This document shows, piece after piece, positions 43,849 through 52,024 of a stretch of 64,000 nucleotides of DNA. The translations under genes were made by a program, and so were the position numbers. Each line of letters opens with the position of its first letter. Position 1 is the stretch's first letter. Source of the DNA: Streptomyces sp. GESEQ-35 (GTDB taxonomy: Bacteria > Actinomycetota > Actinomycetes > Streptomycetales > Streptomycetaceae); assembly GCF_017948485.1 (NCBI RefSeq), contig NZ_JAFFSX010000013.1:186001-250000 (forward strand), written 5' to 3'. The notes below the pieces were generated by a model. That model did not search any database, had not been told where the DNA came from, and saw only the letters and a program-made list of their open reading frames with translations.

Positions 43849-45261
43849 ATGGAATTCCATGTGGTCGAGGAGGAGCCGGCGCAGGGCGGCGGTGCGCGGT
43901 TGGAAGACCTGGCCACGGAACCCCTGCTGACCCGGGACTACGAGACGCGGCCCGCGCTGGTCTACGAGCGGCTGCGAGAGCGCCACGGCCCGGTCGCCCC
44001 GGTCGACCTGCTGGGCGTGCCCGCGTGGCTCGTGCTGGGCTACCGCGAGTCGCTCCAGGTGCTGCACGACGACGCCGGCTGGCCCAAGGGCCTGGAGAAC
44101 TGGCGGGCCCGGTCGGAGGGCCGGGTGCCCGCCGACTGGCCGCTCGCCCCCTCCCTCGAGGTCAACCATGTGCTGATCCAGGGTGGTTCGGGCCACCGCG
44201 CGCTGCGCACCGCCTGGGACGCCGCCCTGAGGCCGTTCCAGGACCCGCGCCAACCGCAGGCCAAGCGGCTGAGGGCGGCCGTCACGACCTACGCCGACGA
44301 CCTGATCACCTTGCTCGCTCAGGGCGGCGGCACGGGCCTGGCCGACTTGTCGGCGCAGTTCTCCCGCCCGCTCCCGTTGATGGCGGCGAGCCATCTGCTC
44401 GGCTTCCCCGGCTCGCAGGCCGACGACGCCCTGATGGACATGTGGCGGGTACTGGACGCGGGCCCGGATGCCGAACCCGCCCTGGCGCGGCTGCTGGAGA
44501 CGCTCACGGAGCTGGCCGCCGCGAAGAAGGAGCAACCGGGCGACGACTTCCCCTCCTTGCTGCTGGCCGCCCACCCCGACCTCTCGGTCGACGAGCTCGC
44601 CCGGGAGCTGTTCATGCTGCTCGGCATGACCTCGGACCACGTCGGCATCCTCATCTCCAACACCGTGGTCGAAGTGATCTCCGGAGAACGTGAGGGAGGC
44701 GTGCGCACGGTCCTCTCCGCCGGGATGGTCCGGGAGACCATGAACCGGGTGGTCATGCGCAAGCCGCCGCTGGTCAACTTCGTGCCGAGGTTCGCTGCCG
44801 CGGACATGCCGCTCGGGAACTACACCATCCGGGCCGGGGACCCCGTATGGGTCTCCTCCGCCGCCGCGCACGCCGACCCCGTGTTCGCCGGGCAGACGGC
44901 CCCGGGCTCGTCCACCATCAGCAGCCGGGCGCACCTGTCGTGGGGGGCGGGCCCGCGCCAGTGCCCGGCCCGTGAACTGGCGTCGACGATCGCCTCGGCG
45001 GGCGTGAGCCGCGTCTTCGAACGGTTCGCACACCTGGAGCTCGCCCTCCCGGTCGACCAACTGCCATGGCGCTCCTCGCCGTTCATGCGGGGACTCCGCT
45101 CGCTGCCCGTGCGCTACGAACTCGCCGCGCAGACCGCGCGCTATGTGCCGGCGGCGCCCCCGGAAGCCGCGGCACCCGTGGCAGACGTAGCGGACCAGGC
45201 CATCCGTCGGCGGTCGTCGCTGTGGCGGTACCTGGCCGGGCTGATCCGCCCGGGCGGCTGA
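43849..45261 (+). CDS. Cytochrome P450, CYP157-like, without the ExxR motif
   Basis: A 470-residue P450-fold protein. The heme-binding loop is LSWGAGPRQCPARELA with Cys372. The I-helix region reads LGMTSDHVG instead of the usual acidic/Thr pair. The position of the near-universal ExxR motif reads R300-V-V-M303 before RKPP; CYP157 enzymes of Streptomyces are known to lack this motif. The C-terminal LPWRSSPFMRGLRSLPVRY also matches CYP157. Such P450s usually sit in conservon operons, but no conservon gene accompanies this one. About 35 extra C-terminal residues are basic and may associate with membrane. Confidence 0.87.
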   Translation: MEFHVVEEEPAQGGGARLEDLATEPLLTRDYETRPALVYERLRERHGPVAPVDLLGVPAWLVLGYRESLQVLHDDAGWPKGLENWRARSEGRVPADWPLAPSLEVNHVLIQGGSGHRALRTAWDAALRPFQDPRQPQAKRLRAAVTTYADDLITLLAQGGGTGLADLSAQFSRPLPLMAASHLLGFPGSQADDALMDMWRVLDAGPDAEPALARLLETLTELAAAKKEQPGDDFPSLLLAAHPDLSVDELARELFMLLGMTSDHVGILISNTVVEVISGEREGGVRTVLSAGMVRETMNRVVMRKPPLVNFVPRFAAADMPLGNYTIRAGDPVWVSSAAAHADPVFAGQTAPGSSTISSRAHLSWGAGPRQCPARELASTIASAGVSRVFERFAHLELALPVDQLPWRSSPFMRGLRSLPVRYELAAQTARYVPAAPPEAAAPVADVADQAIRRRSSLWRYLAGLIRPGG

Positions 45262-45329
45262 GCGCGAGTCAGGATCCGGGCCGCACCTGCCCGTTCTGCC
45301 AGGCCCACGCGGCGATCTCCACCGGGTCG

Positions 45330-45587
45330 GTGACGAACGTACGGCGGCACGCGGCCGACGCCGCGGAGATCACCGTACGACTGCTGCTCGACGAGGGCCG
45401 GCTGGAAGCGACGGCCACGGACGACGGCCGCGGCGGCACCCAGCTCCCGGACGCCGCACACGGCGGTGGCTTCGGCCTCGTCGGTCCCGCCGAGCGCGTG
45501 ACGGCTTTGGGCGGCGAACTCCGGGCCGGGCCGCGCGACGGACACGGCTGGGAGGTGCGGGCGGTGTTCCCGGCGGGAACGCCCTGA
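45330..45587 (+). pseudogene. Sensor histidine kinase fragment (ATPase domain only)
   Basis: About 85 residues match the C-terminal ATP-binding domain of NarL-partner histidine kinases: the N-box TNVRRHA, TDDGRGG, GFGLVGPAERVTALGGELRAGP and a final beta strand. The dimerisation, sensor and membrane parts are missing and no response regulator is nearby. GTG 45330 could start a short anti-sigma-like product, but a relic is more likely. Confidence 0.7.
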
Positions 45588-45589
45588 CC

Positions 45590-45712
45590 GGCGGGACCGC
45601 CCGACAACACCGACCGGCAGGACCACCCGCCCGGGACGGACCGCCCCGGACGGACCGGCTGGGACGGACCGCCCGGGATCGACTGCCCGGGGTCGACCGG
45701 CTGGACCGCCCT
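45590..45712. repeat. Degenerate short tandem repeats
   Basis: After the kinase fragment the sequence runs as imperfect 14-15-bp units of the type GGGACGGACCGCCC (clearest from about 45632), e.g. GGACGGACCGGCTG and GGGTCGACCGGCTG. It has no convincing reading frame. It fills the gap before the next operon's promoter. Confidence 0.55.
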
Positions 45713-45732
45713 GGCGCTGCGCCCACTCGCGG

Positions 45733-45746
45733 CTGTTCAATGAAAC
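45733..45746. promoter_or_regulatory. Candidate operator upstream of the XRE-cupin regulator
   Basis: CTGTTCAATGAAAC matches at 10 of 14 bases the inverted repeat GTGTTCAGTAACAC found just after the same regulator gene (46399-46412). It lies about 31 bp before GTG 45778. Confidence 0.45.
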
Positions 45747-45777
45747 TGCACATGCACAGCCGTGAGAGGAGCCGTCC

Positions 45778-46416
45778 GTGTCACCAGCCGCCGCCCCGCC
45801 CGTCGGCGCGCGTATCCGGCAGGCGCGTCAGGGCCGCGGGATGAGCCTGCGGGCCCTGGCCCGGGAGATCGGGGTGTCGGCGAGCCTGGTGTCGCAGATC
45901 GAGACGGGCAAGAGCCAGCCGTCCGTCAGTACGCTGTACGCGATCACGACAGCGCTCGGCATCTCCGTCGAGTCCCTCTTCGAGGCGCGGGAGTCCGCAC
46001 CGCAGACCGCGGCGGCCGCCGCCCCCGGCACCGTCCTGCACGCCCTCGCCGCCTTCGCCGCCGACCCGGGCCGCCGCATCGGCCCGCTGGTCACGCCGGA
46101 CGAGCGGGAGACGCTGGAGCTGGACTCCGGGGTCGTGTGGGAGCGTCTCGGACATGTGCCCGGCGCGGACGTCGACTTCTTGATGGTGACCTACCGGCCG
46201 GGCGGCTCCTCCTCCAGTTCCGGCGGCCTGATGCGGCACACGGGTACCGAGTACGGGTGTCTGACCTCGGGCGAACTCGTCCTCACCCTCGGTTTCGACG
46301 AGTACACGCTGCGCCCCGGCGACGCGGTGTGCTTTGAGTCGACGACCCCGCACCGCTACCGCAACGATGGAGAGGAACCGGCCGTCGGCGTATGGTGTGT
46401 GTTCAGTAACACTTGA
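45778..46416 (+). CDS. XRE-family regulator with C-terminal cupin domain
   Basis: A 212-residue regulator: helix-turn-helix (RIRQARQGRGMSLRALAREIGVSASLVSQIETGKSQPSV) and a cupin sensor (about 110-205; MRHTGTEYGCLTSGELVLTL, LRPGDAVCFESTTPHRYRNDG). Regulators of this class, such as PuuR, usually control the catabolic genes beside them and sense an intermediate. GTG 45778 follows AGAGGA. The stop overlaps a consensus -35 hexamer of the next promoter. Confidence 0.9.
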   Translation: MSPAAAPPVGARIRQARQGRGMSLRALAREIGVSASLVSQIETGKSQPSVSTLYAITTALGISVESLFEARESAPQTAAAAAPGTVLHALAAFAADPGRRIGPLVTPDERETLELDSGVVWERLGHVPGADVDFLMVTYRPGGSSSSSGGLMRHTGTEYGCLTSGELVLTLGFDEYTLRPGDAVCFESTTPHRYRNDGEEPAVGVWCVFSNT

Positions 46417-46441
46417 CACTTCCGGCGGGCAGTCGTTCACT
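46399..46441 (+). promoter_or_regulatory. Operator and promoter of the second catabolic operon
   Basis: The inverted repeat GTGTT-CAGT-AACAC (46399-46412) directly abuts a perfect TTGACA (46413-46418), followed after 17 bases by TTCACT (46436-46441). The repeat is inside the last codons of the regulator gene, so the operon can be expressed apart from it. Confidence 0.5.
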
Positions 46442-46461
46442 CCGAATCGGGGGTGGTCGCC

Positions 46462-47784
46462 ATGGCGATCCGCACATTCGGGCCCAATGCCGTCGACTGG
46501 GAAGAGCGCGTCGACCTGGCCCGGCTGCGCAAGCAGCGCCTGGCCCGGCTCAAGGACCAGCTGAGCCGCTCCGAGCTCGGTGCGCTGCTGACGTTCGATT
46601 TCGCCAACATCCGCTATATGACGGCCACGCACATCGGCACCTGGGCGATGGACAAGCTGATCCGCTTCGCCCTGCTGACCCGCGGCGGTGAGCCGGTCGT
46701 CTGGGACTTCGGCTCCGCCGCCCGCCACCACCAGCTCTACAACCCCTGGCTCGACTACAGCGACGGCAAGGGCGGCCCGCCCACCGGCGCCCGCGCCGGC
46801 ATCTCCACCCTCCGCGGCGCCTTCCACCCGGACGCGGGGATAGCCGAGGACGTCGCCCGGAAGATCGCCGCAGAGCTGCGCGAGCACGGCCTGGCCCAGG
46901 AACCCCTCGGCGTCGACGTCGCCGAGATGCCCGTCCTCGCCGCGCTGCGCGCCGAGGGCATCGACGTCGTCGACGGCCAGCAGGTCTTCCTGGAGGCCCG
47001 CCGCCTCAAGACCGGCGACGAGATCTCCCTCCTCACCCAGGCCTGCGCGATGGTCGACGCGGCGTACGAGGAGCTGTACGGCTATCTGCGCCCCGGCGTG
47101 CGCGAGAACGAATGCGTCGGAGTGGTCAGCAAGGTCCTGTACGACCTCGGCAGCGAGTACGTCGAAGGCGTCAACGCCATCTCCGGCGAACGCTGTTCAC
47201 CCCACCCGCACGTCTACAGCGACCGTCTGATCCGCCCCGGCGACCCCGCCTTCTTCGACATCCTGCACAGCCACCTCGGCTACCGCACCTGCTACTACCG
47301 CACCTTCGCCGTCGGCAGCGCCTCGCGCGCCCAGCGCGACGCCTACGTCCGTTGCCGGGAGTACATGGACGAGGCGATCTCCCTGGTCCGGCCGGGTGCC
47401 ACCACCGCCGACATCGTCCAGGTCTGGCCGCGCGCCGAGGAGTTCGGCTTCGCCGACGAGACGGCCGCCTTCGCCCTCCAGTACGGGCACGGGGTCGGCC
47501 TGTCCATCTGGGAGAAGCCCATCTTCAGCCGCCTGGTCTCCCTCGACCACCCCGAAGTCCTCGAAGAGGGCATGGTGTTCGCGCTGGAGACCTACTGGCC
47601 CGCCGCCGACGGCTGGTCCGCCGCCCGCATCGAGGAGGAACTGGTCGTCACCGCCGACGGCTGCGAGGTCATCACCAAGTTCCCGGCGGAGGAACTGCTG
47701 GTGGCGGGACGCAAGTACTGGACGGTGGGCGGCGAGCTGAACACCCGACGCGAGGCACAGTCCCACCTCAACAGGAGCGACTGA
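46462..47784 (+). CDS. M24-family (prolidase/creatinase/DddP-like) protein with altered metal site
   Basis: A 440-residue pita-bread-fold protein. The N-terminal domain has GALLTFDFANIRYMTATHIGTWAM, and the catalytic domain has Asp266 (FFDIL), YGHGVGLSIWE, FALETYWP and RIEEELVVT, where four of five M24 metal ligands are expected. The second Asp is replaced by Cys277 in GYRTCYYRTF. Its N-terminal half recalls the DMSP lyase DddP, a non-peptidase of this fold. The real activity is open. ATG 46462 is preferred over GTG 46453. The next gene starts on its last base. Confidence 0.82.
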   Translation: MAIRTFGPNAVDWEERVDLARLRKQRLARLKDQLSRSELGALLTFDFANIRYMTATHIGTWAMDKLIRFALLTRGGEPVVWDFGSAARHHQLYNPWLDYSDGKGGPPTGARAGISTLRGAFHPDAGIAEDVARKIAAELREHGLAQEPLGVDVAEMPVLAALRAEGIDVVDGQQVFLEARRLKTGDEISLLTQACAMVDAAYEELYGYLRPGVRENECVGVVSKVLYDLGSEYVEGVNAISGERCSPHPHVYSDRLIRPGDPAFFDILHSHLGYRTCYYRTFAVGSASRAQRDAYVRCREYMDEAISLVRPGATTADIVQVWPRAEEFGFADETAAFALQYGHGVGLSIWEKPIFSRLVSLDHPEVLEEGMVFALETYWPAADGWSAARIEEELVVTADGCEVITKFPAEELLVAGRKYWTVGGELNTRREAQSHLNRSD

Positions 47785-48764
47785 TGGTCGACCGGGACGA
47801 ACTCCTCTCGCTGTACGAGCAGATGGCCGTCATCCGCCGTACGGAGAAGGCCGCCCACGACCTGTTCCTGCAAGGCCTGGTCAAGGGCACCACCCACCTC
47901 GCTGCCGGACACGAGGCGATCGCCGTCGGTGCGAGCGCCGCCCTGCACGACGACGACTACGTCTTCGCCACCTACCGGGGGCATCACCACGCCCTGGCCC
48001 GGGGCGCCACGCCCGAGGAGTGCCTCGCCGAACTCATGAGCAGGGCCACCGGACTGTGCGGGGCCAAGGGCGGCTCGATGCACCTCACGAAGGCGGCCAC
48101 GGGCATGCTCGGCTCGTACGCCATCGTCGGCGCCCATCTGCCGATGGCGGTCGGCGCCGCCTGGTCGGCCCGGCTGCGCGGCACCGGACAGCTCGCGGTC
48201 GCCTTCTTCGGCGACGGCGCGACCAACATCGGCGCCTTCCACGAGGCGCTCAACCTGGCCGCCGTATGGAAGCTGCCCGTGCTGTTCGTGTGCGAGAACA
48301 ACCTGTACATGGAGTACACGCCGATCGCCGACGTCACGGCGGTGGCCCACCCCGCAGCCGACCGGGCGCCCGCGTACGGCATCCCCGGCGAGGTCGTCGA
48401 CGGCAACGACGTCGTCGCCGTCCGGGAGACGGTCGCGCGTCTCGCCCGGCGGGCCCGGGCAGGAGACGGGCCCGCCATCGTCGAGGCGCAGACCTACCGT
48501 CACTTCGGGCACAGCCGCGCCGATCCGGCGGCCTACCGGCCGGCCGAGGAGGTCGAACGCTGGCTCAAGCACGACCCGTTGGACCTCGCCCGCGGACGGC
48601 TCGTCGAGCTGGGAGTGCGGCCGGAGACGGTCACCGCGGCGGACGACCGCGCACGGGCCGTCGTAGAGAAGGCCGTTGAGGCGGCGAAGGCCGCTCCCGG
48701 GCCCGACCCGAGTGAGGCGCTCACCGATGTGTGGGCCGACGGAGGTGCCGCATGGCGGACGTGA
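47784..48764 (+). CDS. 2-oxoacid/acetoin dehydrogenase E1 alpha subunit
   Basis: A 326-residue thiamine-diphosphate enzyme subunit: RGHHHALARG, the TPP/magnesium motif GDGATNIGAFHEALNLAAVWKLP ending in ENN, and HFGHSRADPAAYRP. It should decarboxylate a 2-oxo acid or cleave acetoin together with the E1 beta gene that overlaps its end by 13 bp. No E2 or E3 gene is close by. Confidence 0.92.
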   Translation: MVDRDELLSLYEQMAVIRRTEKAAHDLFLQGLVKGTTHLAAGHEAIAVGASAALHDDDYVFATYRGHHHALARGATPEECLAELMSRATGLCGAKGGSMHLTKAATGMLGSYAIVGAHLPMAVGAAWSARLRGTGQLAVAFFGDGATNIGAFHEALNLAAVWKLPVLFVCENNLYMEYTPIADVTAVAHPAADRAPAYGIPGEVVDGNDVVAVRETVARLARRARAGDGPAIVEAQTYRHFGHSRADPAAYRPAEEVERWLKHDPLDLARGRLVELGVRPETVTAADDRARAVVEKAVEAAKAAPGPDPSEALTDVWADGGAAWRT

Positions 48765-49762
48765 CAGCCGAACGGGCGGCCGGGACACGGGAGATCACCT
48801 ACCGGGAGGCGGTCGCCGAGGGCATCGCGCGGGAGATGCGGCGCGACCCGGCGGTGGTGTGCCTCGGCGAGGACATCGGCGAGGCCGGCGGGGTCTTCAA
48901 GACGACCGCGGGCCTGTTCAAGGAGTTCGGGCCCGAGCGGGTGTGGGACACGCCCATCTCCGAACAGGCCATCGTGGGCGCGGCGATGGGCGCCGCGATG
49001 ACCGGGATGCGACCGGTCGCGGAGATCATGTTCTCGGACTTCCTGGCCTGCTGCTGGGACTACCTCGCCAACGAGATACCCAAGGTCCGCTATATGACGG
49101 GCGGTCAGGTCACCGTGCCCCTCGTCGTGCGCACCGCCAACGGCGGCGGGCTCGGCTTCGGTGCGCAGCACTCGCAGGCCACCGAGAACTGGGCCCTGAC
49201 GATTCCCGGGCTGAAGATCGCGGCACCTTCGACGCCCGCCGACGTGATCGGCATGATGGCGGCGGCCATCCGCAGCGACGACCCCGTGGTCTTCTTCGAG
49301 CACAAGGGCCTGCTGGCCACCAAGGGAGCGCCCGCACCGCCCGGGCACCAGGTCGAACTGGGCCGCGCCGCCGTCGTGCGCGAAGGTGCCGACGTGACGC
49401 TCGTGGCGCTCGCCTCGATGGTGCCGGTGGCGCTGAAGGCCGCCGAACTGCTCGGGGCGGACGGCATCGACACGGACGTCGTCGACCTGCGCTGTCTCGT
49501 CCCGCTGGACGTCGCCACCGTACTCGCCTCCCTCGCCCGGACCTCGCGGCTCGTGACCGTCGAGGAGAACCCGTACCAGGGCGGATGGGGCGCCACCCTC
49601 GTGTCGGTCGTCGCCGACGAGGGATTCGGTCTGCTGGACGCTCCCGTGCGGCGAGTGGCGGGGGAGTGCGTTCCTCTGCCGTTCGCGGACGCGCTGGAGG
49701 AGCGGGTGATCCCCACCGTCGACAAGGTCGTGACGGCGGTCCGGACGCTCGCCGCATATTGA
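48752..49762 (+). CDS. 2-oxoacid/acetoin dehydrogenase E1 beta subunit
   Basis: A 336-residue transketolase-like subunit with TYREAVAEGIAREM, VCLGEDIGEAGGVF, DTPISEQAIVGAAMGAAMTGMRPV and the C-terminal LVTVEENPYQGGWGA. It completes the alpha2beta2 E1 enzyme with the previous gene. ATG 48752 overlaps the alpha stop. Confidence 0.92.
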   Translation: MADVTAERAAGTREITYREAVAEGIAREMRRDPAVVCLGEDIGEAGGVFKTTAGLFKEFGPERVWDTPISEQAIVGAAMGAAMTGMRPVAEIMFSDFLACCWDYLANEIPKVRYMTGGQVTVPLVVRTANGGGLGFGAQHSQATENWALTIPGLKIAAPSTPADVIGMMAAAIRSDDPVVFFEHKGLLATKGAPAPPGHQVELGRAAVVREGADVTLVALASMVPVALKAAELLGADGIDTDVVDLRCLVPLDVATVLASLARTSRLVTVEENPYQGGWGATLVSVVADEGFGLLDAPVRRVAGECVPLPFADALEERVIPTVDKVVTAVRTLAAY

Positions 49763-49784
49763 ACACCCCAAGGGAGGAAGGGCG

Positions 49785-51146
49785 ATGACCAACCGGATGC
49801 TTCTTCGCGCCGGCCATGTGATCTCGATGGATCCCGCCGTCGGGGACCTGCCGAGAGGTGACGTTCTCATCGAGGACGGCCAGATCGTGGCCGTGCAACC
49901 GGAGATCGACGCGGACGCCGAGGTCCTCGACATGACCGGCCGCATCGTGATCCCCGGCTTCGTCGACACCCACCGCCACACCTGGGAGGCGTCGATCCGC
50001 GGCGTCGCGCCCGATGCCACCCTGGATGACTACTTCGTCGACATCCTCGACACCTTCGCACCTCTCTACACGCCCGAGGACGTCTACGCGGCCAACCTCG
50101 CCGGCACGCTGGAATGCCTGAACGCGGGCATCACCACACTCGTCGACTGGTCGCACATCAACAACACCCCCGACCACCCCGACGCCGCGATCCAGGCCCT
50201 CACCGAGACCGGCATCCGCGCCCAGTACGCCTACGGCAGCGCCAACACCTCCCTCGCCGACTACTGGTTCGAGAGCAAGATCGCGATCCCCGGCGAGGAC
50301 GTACGACGCATCCGCGACCGCCACTTCGCCTCCGACGACGGTCTGCTGACCCTCGCCCTGGCCACCCGCGGCCCCGGTTTCTGCGTCAACGACGTCGTCA
50401 CCGCCGAATGGGCACTCGCCCGCGAGCTGGGCATCCCGATCACCGTGCATGTGGCCATGGGCCGCCTCGCGGGCCGGTTCGGCATGGTCAAGCAGCTGGG
50501 GGACCTCGACCTGCTCGGCCCGGACACCACGTACATCCACTGCTGCCACCTCAGCGAGGACGAGTGGCGGATGGTCGCCGACAGCGGCGGTACGGTGTCG
50601 ATCGCGCCGCAGGTGGAGACGCAGATGGGGCACGGCTGGCCGCCCGTGATGAAGGCGATCGAGCACGGACTGCGGCCCAGCCTGAGCATCGACGTCGTCA
50701 CCACCACCCCCGGCGACATGTTCACCCAGATCCGCGCGGCCTTCGGCGCCGAGCGCGCCCGGGTCAACGCCGAGTGCTGGCAGGCGGACACCCCGGTCCC
50801 CGACACGATGCTGACGGCCCGCCGGATGCTGGAGCTGGCCACGCTCAACGGCGCACACGTCGCGGGCGTCGAGGACCGCACCGGCTCCCTGACCCCCGGC
50901 AAGCGCGCCGACGTCGTCGCGATCGACGCCACCGCGCTGAACGTCGCTCCGGTGCATGACGCGGCCGCCGCGGTGACGCTGTGCGCGGACGTCTCCAACG
51001 TGGACACCGTCCTCGTCGACGGCGTCATCCACAAGCGCGACGGCAGGCTGCTGGCCGACACCGGGCGGGCGCGGCGGCTGGTCGAGGAGTCCCGTGACCG
51101 GCTGGTCGCCGCGAAGGCGACGAAGGAGACGAAGGCGGGAGCATGA
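49785..51146 (+). CDS. Amidohydrolase of the TRZ/ATZ (cytosine deaminase-like) family
   Basis: A 453-residue metal-dependent hydrolase or deaminase: the HxH site in PGFVDTHRHTWEASIRG, His in ITVHVAMG, His in YIHCCHLSEDEW, Asp in LSIDVVTTTPGD and the late GSLTPGKRADVVAID strand. These enzymes remove amino or halogen groups from rings such as s-triazines, guanine or cytosine, or open cyclic amides. GGGAGGAAG precedes ATG 49785. It is coupled to the bicupin gene by ATGA. Confidence 0.9.
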   Translation: MTNRMLLRAGHVISMDPAVGDLPRGDVLIEDGQIVAVQPEIDADAEVLDMTGRIVIPGFVDTHRHTWEASIRGVAPDATLDDYFVDILDTFAPLYTPEDVYAANLAGTLECLNAGITTLVDWSHINNTPDHPDAAIQALTETGIRAQYAYGSANTSLADYWFESKIAIPGEDVRRIRDRHFASDDGLLTLALATRGPGFCVNDVVTAEWALARELGIPITVHVAMGRLAGRFGMVKQLGDLDLLGPDTTYIHCCHLSEDEWRMVADSGGTVSIAPQVETQMGHGWPPVMKAIEHGLRPSLSIDVVTTTPGDMFTQIRAAFGAERARVNAECWQADTPVPDTMLTARRMLELATLNGAHVAGVEDRTGSLTPGKRADVVAIDATALNVAPVHDAAAAVTLCADVSNVDTVLVDGVIHKRDGRLLADTGRARRLVEESRDRLVAAKATKETKAGA

Positions 51147-52024
51147 CCACACATCTGGTGCGCCGCGCCGCCGACGTGCCGCCGGCGTCGTACGACGACC
51201 ACGGCTACCGGCGGCGCACCCTGGTCGGGGAGGACGACGGCAGCGTGCACACCGGCTTCGGCGTCTGCGAGTTGCGGCCCGACGGAGCGATCGGCGCCCA
51301 CGTGCACTCGTACGAGGAGAGCTTCCACATCCTCGACGGGACCGTGATCCTGGACGTGCCGGACGGGGCGTATCTCCTGGAGGAGGGCGACTACGGACTC
51401 CTCCCGGCCGGCGTCCCGCACGCCTGGCGCGGCGCCGGTGACACCGTCGCGCGCTGGGCCGACATGCTCGCGCCGGTGCCCCGGGCACGCTACGGCCACG
51501 ACACACAGCAGGTGCCCGCGCTGCCCGCCCGTGCCCCTGTCCGGATCGACGTCCGTGACCCGCGCACCCGCTCGTTCGGACACTTCGAGCCAGCGCAGAT
51601 GGACCCGGGGAAACAGTCCCAGGACCTGCTCGCGGTCTCTGCGAGCATGCGCACCGCGCTGCTCGTCTACAGCGGTATCACCGTGAAGATGATGGTCGAC
51701 AGCGATCTGGGCGCGGTCGCCTCGACGATGTTCATGGTGCAGTACGCACCCGACGGCGTCGCGGGCAGCCACGACCATCCCTTCGAGGAGACGTATCTGA
51801 TCCTCGAAGGGACCGTGGACGCCACCTTCGACGGCGAGCGGTACCGGCTGGGGCCGGGCGACACGGCCTGGGCGGGGGCCGGTTGTGTGCACGGCTTCGC
51901 CAACGCGGGCCAGGGGCCGGTGCGTTGGCTGGAGACACAGGCACCGCAGCCGCCGCCCCGGCACTCCTACCGGTTCAGCCGGGACTGGGAGTACCTGCGT
52001 ACGGCACTGGAGGAGGGGTCATGA
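51143..52024 (+). CDS. Bicupin protein
   Basis: A 293-residue two-cupin protein. The first domain has GAHVHSYEESFHILDGTVIL and PAGVPHAW, the second GSHDHPFEETYLILEGTVDA and GAGCVHGFAN, each with the His-His-Glu-His metal pattern. Layout resembles ureidoglycine aminohydrolase and cupin dioxygenases. It may deaminate or oxygenate the product of the amidohydrolase before it. Both ends overlap neighbours by ATGA. Confidence 0.87.
   Translation: MTTHLVRRAADVPPASYDDHGYRRRTLVGEDDGSVHTGFGVCELRPDGAIGAHVHSYEESFHILDGTVILDVPDGAYLLEEGDYGLLPAGVPHAWRGAGDTVARWADMLAPVPRARYGHDTQQVPALPARAPVRIDVRDPRTRSFGHFEPAQMDPGKQSQDLLAVSASMRTALLVYSGITVKMMVDSDLGAVASTMFMVQYAPDGVAGSHDHPFEETYLILEGTVDATFDGERYRLGPGDTAWAGAGCVHGFANAGQGPVRWLETQAPQPPPRHSYRFSRDWEYLRTALEEGS

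Noticed and set aside
43849..45587. Conservon (cvn) operon
   Set aside because: Only the P450 is CYP157-like; no roadblock-type protein, DUF742 protein or small GTPase is present, and the kinase fragment is of the NarL-partner type.
45590..45712. Possible CRISPR-like array
   Set aside because: Units are 14-15 bp, degenerate and contiguous without spacers, and no cas gene is in the window.
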